DNA of 64,000 bases from Bacteroides faecium (GCF_012113595.1 NZ_CP050831.1:4092001-4156000), one strand, 5' to 3'. Counted from the stretch's first letter, positions 44,717-54,365 are shown. Translations and numbers: made by a program. Notes: generated by a model from the letters alone, not told the origin.

Positions 44717-45958
44717 TTATTCTGCTTTGAATGTTCCGTTCTTCAGCGCTTCCATGATGTTTGCCGGTGGACGTTGGTTCATCAGTTCGTTTTTCATGAA
44801 GTCCATGTATGGAGCTACATGCTTGAAGAACTGATAGTATCCTTTGCATAAGTAATTCAAGCCGGGTTCGCCTTCTGATGTTTGCCTGAAACGATTCTTC
44901 GGACACTCCCCGTTGCAGGCAAAGAGGAATTCACATTCCTTGCATTGAGCAGGGAGAGACTGATATTTCATGTTTCCGAAGTTATGCTGGTGTTCGCTGT
45001 GCATCATTTCCACGAGCGTTTGGTTGTAGATATTTCCCAATTTATATTCGGGGAACACAAAATGGTCACAGGAATAAACATCTCCGTTAAATTCCATCAC
45101 ACCGGCATGTCCGCAGGTTTTTGCCATCGTACATATACCGGGTTGTTCGCCCATCCAGTTGGCGAGGGTAGAGTCGAATATCTGTATATAGTAGTTGCCT
45201 ACATCTTCTTTTACCCATTCGTCGAAAAGGGTACAGAGGAATTTACCCCACTGCTCCGGAGTGATTGAGAAGTCAGCCAATGTTCCTTCCTTGTTTTCTG
45301 CAAGAGAGGCTAGGTGCCGTCCGTCCTGATGTGGAAGGATACGCTCTACGATAGGGGTAAACTGAATATAGTGACAGCCTATCTCTTTGAAGAAATTGTA
45401 AAAATCCAATGGATAGTCGGCATTGAAGTCATTGATAACGGCCATTGCATTCCATTCTACTTCATGCTTTTTCAGTAGATTGATGCCCTGCATCACTTTC
45501 ACGAAAGAGGGTTTTCCCATCTTGTTTTTGCGATACTCATCATGGAACTCCTGCGGTCCGTCGATAGAGACACCTACCAACCAGTTGTTATCATGGAAAA
45601 ACTCGCACCATTCATCGGTGAGCATTGTTCCGTTGGTTTGGATACAGTTGTCAATCGTACGTCCACGGGCATACTTCTTTTGCAGTTCCATTGCCCTTTT
45701 GTAGAAAGAGAGCGGGCGCATCAGCGTTTCTCCACCGTGCCAGGTGAAAAGCACCTGTGGCATGGTCTGTGAGTTGATATACTCGTCGATAAACTTTTCA
45801 AGAAGTTCATCGCTCATTACGTGTTTCGGATTGTCTTTGTATAGATTTGCCTTCTCCAGATAGTAGCAATAATCGCATGCAAGATTGCATACGGCACCTA
45901 CTGGCTTTACCATCACATAAAGCGGTTTGGCAAAAGGGGCATAAGTTGATGTTTTCAT
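44717..45958 (-). CDS. chuR: anaerobic sulfatase-maturating enzyme (radical SAM, anSME)
   Basis: Radical S-adenosylmethionine enzyme that converts an active-site Cys or Ser of sulfatases to formylglycine. The start at 45958 gives 413 residues; the frame open upstream to 46099 would add 47 residues of non-coding character. The radical-SAM cluster is Cys24/28/31 (CNLACDYC), and the SPASM auxiliary clusters use Cys276/282 and Cys339/342/348. These numbers agree with what I recall of the B. thetaiotaomicron enzyme (chuR). All sulfatases of such a cell would depend on it, though none is encoded here. It lies upstream of the two S46 peptidase genes. Confidence 0.95.
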   Translation of the reverse strand: MKTSTYAPFAKPLYVMVKPVGAVCNLACDYCYYLEKANLYKDNPKHVMSDELLEKFIDEYINSQTMPQVLFTWHGGETLMRPLSFYKRAMELQKKYARGRTIDNCIQTNGTMLTDEWCEFFHDNNWLVGVSIDGPQEFHDEYRKNKMGKPSFVKVMQGINLLKKHEVEWNAMAVINDFNADYPLDFYNFFKEIGCHYIQFTPIVERILPHQDGRHLASLAENKEGTLADFSITPEQWGKFLCTLFDEWVKEDVGNYYIQIFDSTLANWMGEQPGICTMAKTCGHAGVMEFNGDVYSCDHFVFPEYKLGNIYNQTLVEMMHSEHQHNFGNMKYQSLPAQCKECEFLFACNGECPKNRFRQTSEGEPGLNYLCKGYYQFFKHVAPYMDFMKNELMNQRPPANIMEALKNGTFKAE

Positions 45959-46062
45959 GACTACAAAATTAGATAAACTAAATGAAAAAAAGTCCCTTAT
46001 ACGTATGTTTATAAGGATTATTAAAGAAAAGAGACTTACAAGATTTAAATATTGATAAAATG

Positions 46063-46094
46063 TTTCCTTGAATTCTGAATCAGTTGTACCTTTG
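46063..46094 (+). promoter_or_regulatory. promoter of the DUF4369 gene
   Basis: TACCTTTG (46087-46094, matching TAnnTTTG) with TTTC (46063-46066) exactly 20 bases upstream, one base off the -33 consensus. Transcription would begin about 46101, 16 bases before the start codon. It lies inside the rejected N-terminal extension of the divergent anSME frame. Confidence 0.5.
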
Positions 46095-46116
46095 CACACA
46101 GAATTTTAATGAATAG

Positions 46117-46851
46117 ATGAACGTGAATAAAATTTTGCCTTTTTTGCTTATGCTTCCGTTTCTGGCTTCTTGCACCAGCAAGTACAAGATTGAAGGAACA
46201 TCTTCAGTAAACAGTCTGGATGGAAAAATGTTGTATCTTAAATCCCTGAATGACGGCGAATGGATAAAACTGGATTCCGCCGAAGTGGTGCATGGGGGAT
46301 TCTCCATGAAAGGGAAAATAGATTCCGTGCAGATGGTAACACTCTACATGGATAATGAAAGCATCATGCCGATTGTGCTGGAAAATGGCAAGATTACGGT
46401 AACTATCAGCAATACCGACCTGAAAGCAGTGGGTACGCCCTTGAATGCGGCATTGTATGAGTTCATCGACAAAAGAAATAAGCTGGAAGAAAGCATTGGT
46501 GAGTTGGAGCAGAAAGAAACCCGCATGGTGATGGATGGCGGTGACCTGGAAGAAATCCATTCACAACTGATGGTGGAGGGCGATTCACTGATGAAAGAAA
46601 TGAACCAGTATGTAAAAACTTTCATCTCGACCAATTATGAGAATGTGCTGGGCCCAAGTGTATTTATGATGCTTTGCAGCTCCTTGCCATATCCTGTTAT
46701 GACTCCTCAAATAGATGATATAATAAAAGATGCTCCTTATTCTTTCAAGAGCAACAAGCTCGTGCGTGAATTCCTTTCCAAAGCGAAAGAGAATATGAAA
46801 TTGATAGAAGAACATCAACGTTTAGAACAAAATACTCCGACAAATAAGTAA
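46117..46851 (+). CDS. DUF4369 lipoprotein
   Basis: A 244-residue lipoprotein (Cys19, FLASCTSKYKIEG). YKIEGTSSVNSLDGKMLYLKSLNDGEWIKLDSAEVVHGGFSMKGKIDS is the DUF4369 pattern, a beta domain often fused in front of thioredoxin domains in Bacteroidetes. Here no thioredoxin domain follows; the second half (about 115-244) is helical and charged. Function unknown. The next gene, a membrane TPR regulator, begins 42 bases later on the same strand, so the pair may work together. Confidence 0.82.
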   Translation: MNVNKILPFLLMLPFLASCTSKYKIEGTSSVNSLDGKMLYLKSLNDGEWIKLDSAEVVHGGFSMKGKIDSVQMVTLYMDNESIMPIVLENGKITVTISNTDLKAVGTPLNAALYEFIDKRNKLEESIGELEQKETRMVMDGGDLEEIHSQLMVEGDSLMKEMNQYVKTFISTNYENVLGPSVFMMLCSSLPYPVMTPQIDDIIKDAPYSFKSNKLVREFLSKAKENMKLIEEHQRLEQNTPTNK

Positions 46852-46893
46852 ACTTTGAGTTTTTTGCGTATTTTTGTGCAAAACTCAAGTAAA

Positions 46894-48645
46894 ATGAAAA
46901 CGACTATTTCGGTATATGCCGCTTTCTTTTTTATTTCTGTCTTATCAATTTCGTGTCATAAGGATTCGGATGTCCTCGGTGGGACTTTTTCTAAAGTGGA
47001 AGAGTATATGGACATCTGCCCGGACACAGCCTTGTATATATTAAATTCAATTCCAAATCCGGATGAGTTGCGTGGTAAAGCGGGAGCCGACTATGCACTC
47101 TTGATGACGCAGGCCATGGATAAGAACTATATGAAGTTTAGTTCGGATTCATTGATTGCACTGGCTTTGAATTACTACTCAGTGGATAAGAGAGAGCCTG
47201 ACATGTGTGCAAAAGCCCAGTTCTACTATGGACGGGTGTTGCTGGAATCGGATAAAGCAGAAGAAGCCTTAGGATATTTCCTTGCTGCAAAAGAATATTT
47301 TAAAAGTGTCCGAAACTATAAGATACTGGCCTTGATTGCCGAAGAAACAGGAAAAATAAGCCGGAAGCAGAAGAAGCATGCCGAGGCTTTGGCTGATTTC
47401 CGGGGAGCATTTGCCATACATCGGCAATTGAAAGACTCTATGGGAATCGTACGGGCCAGTCTCCATATGGCGCGTTCCTTTTTGTTTGAGAACCAATGGG
47501 ACAGTAGCCACTACTATTATAACTACGCTTTAGAACTTACTGAGTTAAAGAAATATCCTTTTGAAATTTCAATTTTGCATGAACTGGGGATATTATACCG
47601 TTCAATGGGAGATTTGAATGCTGCCGAACCTTATTTTCTTTCCGCTTATCAGAAAGAAAGCGATGAAGAAAAGAAGTATATGGAATGTCTGTCTTTAGGC
47701 TATCTGTATATGCAGATGGGGAGAGTGCAGGATGCCAGGAACTATCTAAAGATGAGCATGAACTCTACCCATGCATATACGCGGATTGATGCTTATACCT
47801 ATTTATATTTTCTGGAAAAAGACATAGATAATTTTGAAGAAGCCATTGTCTATCATGAGAAGGCAGATTCCATAACGAATGCAATGGAAGCGGTAAACTC
47901 CGGCGAATTGATTACTCAATTGCAGAAGCAATATGAGAAAGAGAAACTTCAGAATGATAACTTGCGGATGAAGATACAGTATACGAGCTTCACTCTGTGG
48001 AGTGTCGTTGCTTTTTTGGCGGTAGCCTCTTGTATGTGCTATTATTATTGCAAGAATCGGGAACATAAGAATAAAATTATCGAAATAGAATCGCAAATCA
48101 AAGAAAATGAGGAACAAATAAAATGTTATCAGCAGGAAATAGATGAAATTCAGAAATCAAAGAAGCAAATGTTGGAAGAGAACAGGATGCTCGAAGAAAC
48201 CCGACTGAAAGTTGGTGAACTGAATGGCAAAATCATTCTTTTGAGCATGCAGAATAAGACATTATCGGGACTGCTCAAGGAATTAGGGGGAGAATTGACA
48301 GTAGGAGTTTCTTCCGAGCAATATATATCAGCTTTTCGTTTATTGCTCGCTATAAGAGAGGGTACGCTGAGAGGTAAATTGTCGGATGGAGAGCGTTATA
48401 AATTATTAAGCTTGTTCGATTTGCTCTACTGTAATTATGTAACCCGTTTACTTGAAAAAACTCCTTCCTTGACTAAACGTGATCTTGAAATCTGTTGCTA
48501 CCTCAAGTTCGGACTGAATAATGAAGAGCTGGCACGTATTTTCCAAACTTCTTCCGACTCTGTAACTAAAGCAAAGGGGAGGTTAAAAGGGCGTTTAGGT
48601 ATTTCTTCACAAGATGATTTGGCTGTTTATTTGGGTGGATTTTGA
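46894..48645 (+). CDS. TPR lipoprotein/membrane regulator with C-terminal helix-turn-helix
   Basis: A 583-residue protein counted from 46894; the longer frame from 46855 adds 13 residues before the signal peptide. Order: hydrophobic N-terminus with Cys21 (LSISCHKDSD), tetratricopeptide repeats (about 75-330, for example ALGYFLAAKEYFKSVRNYKI and GDLNAAEPYFLSAYQKE), one membrane helix (about 366-385), a coiled coil (about 390-460), and a LuxR-like helix-turn-helix at the end (TKRDLEICCYLKFGLNNEELARIFQTSSDSVTKAKGRLKGRLG). The TPR part should be periplasmic and the HTH cytoplasmic, a one-protein transmembrane regulator common in Bacteroides. The ligand and targets are unknown. Confidence 0.82.
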   Translation: MKTTISVYAAFFFISVLSISCHKDSDVLGGTFSKVEEYMDICPDTALYILNSIPNPDELRGKAGADYALLMTQAMDKNYMKFSSDSLIALALNYYSVDKREPDMCAKAQFYYGRVLLESDKAEEALGYFLAAKEYFKSVRNYKILALIAEETGKISRKQKKHAEALADFRGAFAIHRQLKDSMGIVRASLHMARSFLFENQWDSSHYYYNYALELTELKKYPFEISILHELGILYRSMGDLNAAEPYFLSAYQKESDEEKKYMECLSLGYLYMQMGRVQDARNYLKMSMNSTHAYTRIDAYTYLYFLEKDIDNFEEAIVYHEKADSITNAMEAVNSGELITQLQKQYEKEKLQNDNLRMKIQYTSFTLWSVVAFLAVASCMCYYYCKNREHKNKIIEIESQIKENEEQIKCYQQEIDEIQKSKKQMLEENRMLEETRLKVGELNGKIILLSMQNKTLSGLLKELGGELTVGVSSEQYISAFRLLLAIREGTLRGKLSDGERYKLLSLFDLLYCNYVTRLLEKTPSLTKRDLEICCYLKFGLNNEELARIFQTSSDSVTKAKGRLKGRLGISSQDDLAVYLGGF

Positions 48646-48753
48646 TAAATAAAAAATGAATTGTCCGGTTCTATTTTTAAATAGTATTTATACTTTGTTG
48701 ATTATTAGTTATTTAAGTTTTGTTCTGTATGCTAAATTTGTCCGGGTAACTTT

Positions 48754-48785
48754 TTTGGCGTTTTTCGAAATATGCCGTACTTTTG
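48754..48785 (+). promoter_or_regulatory. promoter of the small glycosyltransferase-like gene
   Basis: TTTG (48754-48757), 20 bases, TACTTTTG (48778-48785): full consensus at ideal spacing. The upstream ATG at 48783 falls inside the -7 box, so translation must begin at the later ATG, 48810. Confidence 0.75.
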
Positions 48786-48809
48786 GACAGACAAAAACCA
48801 AATAGCTAT

Positions 48810-49286
48810 ATGAAAAATTTTAATGAGTTATCCGTTACTTCTTCTTATAAGGAGAGTAATTTGCAGTTTGCGGAACAGAAAGCCTGCATTGTTGTCGGGA
48901 TTGCTAATCCCCGTATAAAAATAAGAGTGGAAGTTTTATTGAGTGAAAACCCGGAATATCAAACAATTTATATATCTTCTGGAAGTGAAACAGGTAAACT
49001 GATTGAAGAGGCGGATCTGATTATCGGTTCGGGGATTACAGCGTATGAAGGGGTGGCACGCCGGAAACCAGTGATTGTAGTAGGAGATTACGGACTGGGT
49101 GGACTGGTTACCCCTGATACATTCCGTAGTCAATATAATAACCGTTTTAGAGGTAGGATAAATGGTATGAAAGATGAATATTTCTCGTTGGAAAGTCTTG
49201 AGAAAGATATAAAGAAGGCTTTCAGGCTGACTTTTCAGGAATTACAAATGATGTCTAACCAAATTATCACATATCAAAATATCTAA
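48810..49286 (+). CDS. small protein resembling the C-terminal half of a glycosyltransferase
   Basis: A 158-residue cytoplasmic protein without a clear family. The middle part (LIEEADLIIGSGITAYEGVARRKPVIVVGDYGLGGLVTPDTF) resembles the sugar-nucleotide-binding segment of GT-B glycosyltransferases, where an EAD...G..A.E......PV...G pattern is standard. The N-terminal acceptor domain is absent, so it is either a domain-sized binding protein or a stable remnant. The promoter overlapping 48783 fixes the start at 48810 rather than at the longer frame. It stands alone on its strand. Confidence 0.6.
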   Translation: MKNFNELSVTSSYKESNLQFAEQKACIVVGIANPRIKIRVEVLLSENPEYQTIYISSGSETGKLIEEADLIIGSGITAYEGVARRKPVIVVGDYGLGGLVTPDTFRSQYNNRFRGRINGMKDEYFSLESLEKDIKKAFRLTFQELQMMSNQIITYQNI

Positions 49287-49328
49287 ATTTCTAGTTTTAA
49301 TAATTTAATGCATAAAAACTGGTTAGGA

Positions 49329-49357
49329 ATGTGGGGGTGCGTGAGTATCCCCACATT
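49329..49357. terminator. possible terminator hairpin between convergent genes
   Basis: AATGTGGGG (49329-49337) pairs with CCCCACATT (49349-49357). There is no long T-run on either side, so it may be only a weak terminator for the small glycosyltransferase-like gene or for the acyltransferase gene. Confidence 0.35.
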
Positions 49358-49368
49358 TAGTATCCGTA

Positions 49369-50127
49369 TCACCGGTCTTGATCTTCGTTTTTCACCATAC
49401 CCTTGTACTTTTCGGGAAGTGCGCTTTCAACCGCAGCATAAGCCTCTGCCATAGTAGCTTTGATATTATCCATGCCTTTTCCTTTGGGTGGAATAGGGTC
49501 GTGAATTGTCAGAATCATACGATGACGATGTATCCACTTCCCTGTACGTGGTAGAATTTCAAATGAACCGTCGATGGTGACAGGCACCACTGCCAGTTGT
49601 AAATCATCGGCCAACTGGAAAGCTCCTTTCTTGAAATATCCCATATGTCCTGTGAATGTACGTGCCCCTTCCGGAAAAACCACTAAAGAAACCCCGTCTT
49701 TCAGAGAGTCTTTTGCTTGTCGGATAGTCTCCAGTACTTTCTTCGGACCGGAACGGTCAACAAAGATATGTCCTGCACTCTCACAAGCTTTTCCGACGAA
49801 TGGCAATTTACGCAGGCTCTTTTTCATCATCCACTTGAAGTTTCTTCCGATAAAGCCATAGATTAGGAAAATATCGAATGAACCCTGATGGTTAGGTACG
49901 AAAATATAAGAAGTTTTATTATGTAACTTTTCACGCCCGCGAATCTTTACGGGAATCAACAGGAAAAGACAAATTAATTGTGACCATATCTTCCCCGGAT
50001 GATATCCCCAGAAGTGGGCTCCACCCAAAAGGGAACCTGCAATAGTGACGAGTGCCGTAAGGATAGTCAACACTAATAAAATAGGCAAAGCGATGCAAAT
50101 CTGATAAATATAATACAGTATCTTCAT
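49369..50127 (-). CDS. plsC: 1-acyl-sn-glycerol-3-phosphate acyltransferase
   Basis: Membrane enzyme adding the second acyl chain in phosphatidic acid synthesis, 252 residues. N-terminal hydrophobic segment (about 5-35). HX4D motif in PNHQGSFDIF (His80, Asp85), FPEGART at 151-157 and the VPVTIDGSFEI block are the standard LPLAT signatures. It is a single gene. Other acyltransferases of this superfamily act on different acceptors, so the exact substrate rests on family similarity. Confidence 0.9.
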   Translation of the reverse strand: MKILYYIYQICIALPILLVLTILTALVTIAGSLLGGAHFWGYHPGKIWSQLICLFLLIPVKIRGREKLHNKTSYIFVPNHQGSFDIFLIYGFIGRNFKWMMKKSLRKLPFVGKACESAGHIFVDRSGPKKVLETIRQAKDSLKDGVSLVVFPEGARTFTGHMGYFKKGAFQLADDLQLAVVPVTIDGSFEILPRTGKWIHRHRMILTIHDPIPPKGKGMDNIKATMAEAYAAVESALPEKYKGMVKNEDQDR

Positions 50128-50247
50128 AGGGTTGGATTATTATCCTGCAAATATACATGATTATTGGTAAAAAAGAGATGCAGATGCTATATTATCTTTT
50201 CGATTGTGTTATTTTTGTCTCTTGTTATTAGAGATAGTTACAAAAAT

Positions 50248-51501
50248 ATGATACGTATATTACATACTGCCGACTGGCACCTTGGACAAACCTTCTTCGG
50301 CTATGATCGTGCCGTAGAACATGAGGTGTTTTTGAATTGGCTGTCAGAAGAAATTCGTCAGAAAGAGATTGATGCATTGATTATAGCCGGGGACGTTTTT
50401 GATGTCTCCAATCCTTCGGCTGCGTCCCAAAGCATGTATTATCAATTTATTTACCGGGTAACGGCAGAGAATCCGAACTTGCAGATTGTGATTGTTGCCG
50501 GCAACCATGATTCGGCGGCACGTCTGGAGGCTCCTCTGCCTTTATTGCAGGCTATGCGGACAGAGGTCAGAGGAGTGGTGCGCAAACGGGAAGGTGGAGA
50601 GATAGATTATGACCATTTATGTGTGGAACTGAAGAATCGCCAGGGAGAAGTAGAGCTGCTTTGCATGGCAGTTCCTTTCTTGCGTCAGGGGGATTACCCG
50701 TCTCTACAAACGGAAGGTAATCAGTATGCGGAAGGAGTTCGTGAACTTTATACGCAACTCCTGCAAAGATTATGGAAGCGAAGGAAAGCCAACCAGTCGA
50801 TTCTTGCCATCGGTCATTTGCAGGCTACCGGATCGGAGATTGCAGAGAAAGATTACAGTGAACGTACGGTCATTGGCGGTTTGGAGTGTGTATCGCCGGA
50901 TGCTTTTTCAGAACAGATAGCCTACACTGCCTTGGGACATATTCATAAGGCCCAGCGAGTATCCGGACGCGAGAATGTACGCTATGCGGGGAGTCCTATT
51001 CCGATGTCTTTTGCAGAGAAACATTATCATCATGGAGTGGTGATGGTAACTTTTGACGGTGGTTGTGCGGTAGATATAGAACGGATTGAATGCCCGAAGT
51101 TAGTCCCTTTGGTGAGTGTACCGAATGGAGAACCTGCATTACCGGAAGTTGTACTGGATGCTTTGAAAGATTTACCGGTGGCAGAGGAAATGGCTCCTTA
51201 TCTGGAAGTGAAGGTGCTGTTGGAAGAACCGGAGCCTATGCTTCGGCAGGCGATAGAGGAAGCTCTGGCAGATAAAAACTATCGGTTGGCACGCATTGTT
51301 TCCACGTATCACAATGATGCGGGAAGGGTGGAAAAAGAGGAAACGGATTGGAAAAGGGGATTACAAGAGATGTCCCCTTTGCAAATTGCGCAATCTACCT
51401 TTGAGAAGATTTATCAAGCGGAAATGCCTGAAGAACTAACAGAACTATTTCAGGAAGCCTACCTGGCTGCTACCCGTAAAGAAGAGGAGGAAGAAGGATG
51501 A
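50248..51501 (+). CDS. sbcD: nuclease SbcCD subunit D
   Basis: Mre11-type nuclease of 417 residues, paired with SbcC in processing hairpins and double-strand breaks. The calcineurin-like phosphoesterase motifs are present: HTADWHLGQ (Asp9, His11), IAGDVFD (Asp49), GNHDS (Asn86, His87) and ALGHIHKAQ. The start at 50248 is preferred; the frame from 50164 adds a hydrophobic 28-residue extension and covers a TATTTTTG promoter-like box at 50210-50217. The stop overlaps the sbcC start by 4 bases. Confidence 0.95.
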   Translation: MIRILHTADWHLGQTFFGYDRAVEHEVFLNWLSEEIRQKEIDALIIAGDVFDVSNPSAASQSMYYQFIYRVTAENPNLQIVIVAGNHDSAARLEAPLPLLQAMRTEVRGVVRKREGGEIDYDHLCVELKNRQGEVELLCMAVPFLRQGDYPSLQTEGNQYAEGVRELYTQLLQRLWKRRKANQSILAIGHLQATGSEIAEKDYSERTVIGGLECVSPDAFSEQIAYTALGHIHKAQRVSGRENVRYAGSPIPMSFAEKHYHHGVVMVTFDGGCAVDIERIECPKLVPLVSVPNGEPALPEVVLDALKDLPVAEEMAPYLEVKVLLEEPEPMLRQAIEEALADKNYRLARIVSTYHNDAGRVEKEETDWKRGLQEMSPLQIAQSTFEKIYQAEMPEELTELFQEAYLAATRKEEEEEG

Positions 51502-54365
51502 AAATATTAGCGATACGATTGAAGAATTTGACTTCGATAGAAGGAACGGTTGAAGTGGATTTTACTTCCGAGCCTTTACATTCAGCAGGAATTTTCGCCA
51601 TTTCGGGACCTACGGGAGCGGGTAAATCTACTTTACTAGATGCACTATGTCTGGCATTATATGATAAAGCGCCCCGTTTTGCCACTTCGGTGGAAAGTGT
51701 AAATCTGGCGGATGTGGGAGATAATCAGATTAACCAGTCCGATGTCAGAAACCTGTTGCGTCGCGGAACGAGCGACGGTTATGCGGAAGTCGATTTTTTA
51801 GGAATAGACGGACATCGCTATCGTTCCCATTGGTCGGTAAGACGAACAAGAAATAAGGTGAGCGGCTCTTTGCAACCACAGGCGTTGGAAGTGAAAGAAC
51901 TGGATACGGAAAAAGAATTTCAAGGTACTAAAAAAGAACTGTTGGCTCAATTGGTCGATTTGATCGGTTTGACGTATGAGCAGTTTACCCGTACGATATT
52001 GTTGGCGCAGAATGATTTTGCTACTTTCCTGAAATCGAAAGGAGCGGCAAAAGCGGAATTACTTGAAAAGCTGACGGGAACGAGTGTTTATTCGCAGATT
52101 TCACAGGAAATTTTTATCCGGAACAAAGCAGCACAAGAGGAAGTGGCTCTGATTCATAATAGAATGAGTGTGATTGAACTGATACCGGAAGATGAACTGT
52201 CGGCTTTACACCAAGAAAAAGAATCATTGATTGAAAAACGTGCGGCGGGAATAAAATTACTGGCGGAGCAGAATACACAATTGAATGTTGTCCGCTCATT
52301 AAAGATGCAGGAAGAACTTCGGAAGAAGAAACAGGAAGAAGAACAGGGTGAGCAGGCGAAACTGAAAGTGTCCTTGGAAAGGCTTGCTTCACAAGAGGAA
52401 GGACTAGCGCATTTTAAAACTCAATGGGAAGCCATACAGCCGGATTTGAAAAAGGCGCGCCAGTTGGACGTACAAATACAGTCACAGCAAGGCGGATATA
52501 TACAGTCACAACAGATTTTACAGACAGCCTGCGGGCAGGTGACAGAACAGGAAAAAAAGATGCGGACAGCTACGGAGCACTTGCAATTATCTTATCGTTC
52601 TTTGAATCGCTTGTTGAATCATGCAGGAGTAGAAGAAACTTTGCAACTTGAACAGGTGGAGACAATCTTGCGGCAGGAAGAAGATGTGTTAAATGCCGGA
52701 GTAAAGGCGAACGAAGAACGGTTGGAACGATTGAATTCTTTTGGCTATCCGTCATTGGCTGAAGAACAAGTGAAGTTGCAGAAAGAACAGACGCGGCAAC
52801 AGACCATTCGGCAGTTAACTGAAACGCAAACGAAAGCCAAGACGGAAATCGAAAGATTAGAGAAAGAAACGGCCGATTGTTTAAAGCAACTGGCAGAACA
52901 GGATACTGCACTGAAAACAGTCCAACGGCTTTATGAAAATGCCCGTATGGCGGTAGGAAAAGATGTGAAGGCTTTGCGCCGGCAGTTGCAAGAAGGCGAA
53001 GCCTGTCCGGTTTGCGGTAGCACATCGCATCCTTATCATCAGGAACACGAGGTAATAGATACTCTTTTTCGGAATATAGAGCAGGAATATAATACAGCGG
53101 TAGCTGCTTGTCAACAGAACAATAACCGTAGTATTGCCCTGCAACGTGATTTGACACATCAGAAAACGATTGAAGAACAGGTACGTGAGCAGTTGGCTAC
53201 ATTGCAGAAAGAAGGTTTGGATGTTGGTGACGAAGAACAGATACAGCATCGTCTGGAAGAGTTGGCTAAACTCATTTTAGAGTACCGCAATCTTTATGCG
53301 GAATGGCAACATAGCGATGAAGAGATTAAGAAAATGCGTGCCTATTGTGAGGCTCTGCGAGAAAATGTCTCCCAATGCCGTTTGGCAATGCAGAAAGTAT
53401 CGTCTGACAAAGAACAACTGACTATTTTGCAAAACGCAGTCGCAGCCGAACAGAAACGATTTGAAGTGATGGAGAAAGCATTGAACACACTACGTCAGGA
53501 ACGTTCGGTCTTATTGAAGGGCAAGAGTGCGGACGAAGCGGAAGCTGCCGTAGCGAGAAGGGAAAAAGAGCTGAATCTTGCTTTGGAACAAGCACGTAGA
53601 GAAGTAGAGACAGCACAGAATCGTCTTTCCGGGTTACAAGGAGAAATAAAGCAGATAACTTTAGCTATTGGAGAATTGCGGGAACAACAAAAACAGATTG
53701 AATTCCCCGAACAACTTCCTGAAATAATCAAGAAGCAACAGGAAGAAAATCTGAATACGGAACGAACCTTTTCTACTATTGAAGCCCGATTATTGCAACA
53801 GATAAAGAATAAGGAAACAGTAGAAAAAATAGCCAAAGAACTGGCTGAGAAACAAGCTGTAGCGGAACGCTGGGCGAAGCTGAACAAGCTGATTGGAAGT
53901 GCGGACGGAGCGAAATTCAAAGTTATCGCGCAAAGTTATACTTTGAATTTACTGTTGCTTCATGCCAACAAGCATTTGTCCTATCTCTCCAAACGCTATA
54001 AATTACAGCAAGTTCCCGGCACATTGGCACTTCAGGTCATCGACTGTGATATGTGTGATGAGGTGCGGACTGTATATTCCCTTTCCGGGGGAGAATCCTT
54101 CCTGATCTCTTTAGCATTGGCATTGGGATTGTCGTCCTTATCCAGCAATAATCTGAAAGTGGAATCCCTTTTCATTGATGAAGGATTCGGCTCTTTGGAT
54201 GCGGAAAGTCTGCGAACAGCTATGGAAGCGTTGGAACAACTGCAAATGCAAGGAAGAAAAATCGGAGTTATTTCTCATGTGCAGGAAATGAGTGAACGGA
54301 TTTCCGTTCAGGTACAGGTACATAAGAAAGTGAATGGAAAAAGTGTGCTCACCGTCGTAGGGTGA
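51498..54365 (+). CDS. sbcC: nuclease SbcCD ATPase subunit C
   Basis: Rad50/SMC-like ATPase of 955 residues. Walker A GPTGAGKS at 37-44, long coiled-coil arms (about 190-480 and 530-780), zinc hook CPVCG at about 501, ABC signature YSLSGGESFLISLALALGLS near 862, and Walker B LFIDEGFGSLD near 890. It forms the DNA end-processing complex with SbcD and overlaps it by 4 bases (ATGA), indicating translational coupling. Its 3' end overlaps the convergent metallophosphoesterase gene by 17 bases. Confidence 0.96.
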   Translation: MKILAIRLKNLTSIEGTVEVDFTSEPLHSAGIFAISGPTGAGKSTLLDALCLALYDKAPRFATSVESVNLADVGDNQINQSDVRNLLRRGTSDGYAEVDFLGIDGHRYRSHWSVRRTRNKVSGSLQPQALEVKELDTEKEFQGTKKELLAQLVDLIGLTYEQFTRTILLAQNDFATFLKSKGAAKAELLEKLTGTSVYSQISQEIFIRNKAAQEEVALIHNRMSVIELIPEDELSALHQEKESLIEKRAAGIKLLAEQNTQLNVVRSLKMQEELRKKKQEEEQGEQAKLKVSLERLASQEEGLAHFKTQWEAIQPDLKKARQLDVQIQSQQGGYIQSQQILQTACGQVTEQEKKMRTATEHLQLSYRSLNRLLNHAGVEETLQLEQVETILRQEEDVLNAGVKANEERLERLNSFGYPSLAEEQVKLQKEQTRQQTIRQLTETQTKAKTEIERLEKETADCLKQLAEQDTALKTVQRLYENARMAVGKDVKALRRQLQEGEACPVCGSTSHPYHQEHEVIDTLFRNIEQEYNTAVAACQQNNNRSIALQRDLTHQKTIEEQVREQLATLQKEGLDVGDEEQIQHRLEELAKLILEYRNLYAEWQHSDEEIKKMRAYCEALRENVSQCRLAMQKVSSDKEQLTILQNAVAAEQKRFEVMEKALNTLRQERSVLLKGKSADEAEAAVARREKELNLALEQARREVETAQNRLSGLQGEIKQITLAIGELREQQKQIEFPEQLPEIIKKQQEENLNTERTFSTIEARLLQQIKNKETVEKIAKELAEKQAVAERWAKLNKLIGSADGAKFKVIAQSYTLNLLLLHANKHLSYLSKRYKLQQVPGTLALQVIDCDMCDEVRTVYSLSGGESFLISLALALGLSSLSSNNLKVESLFIDEGFGSLDAESLRTAMEALEQLQMQGRKIGVISHVQEMSERISVQVQVHKKVNGKSVLTVVG

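Noticed and set aside
45959..46099. 47-codon N-terminal extension of the sulfatase-maturating enzyme
   Set aside because: It covers the promoter of the divergent DUF4369 gene, and the cysteine numbering fits the known enzyme only from 45958.
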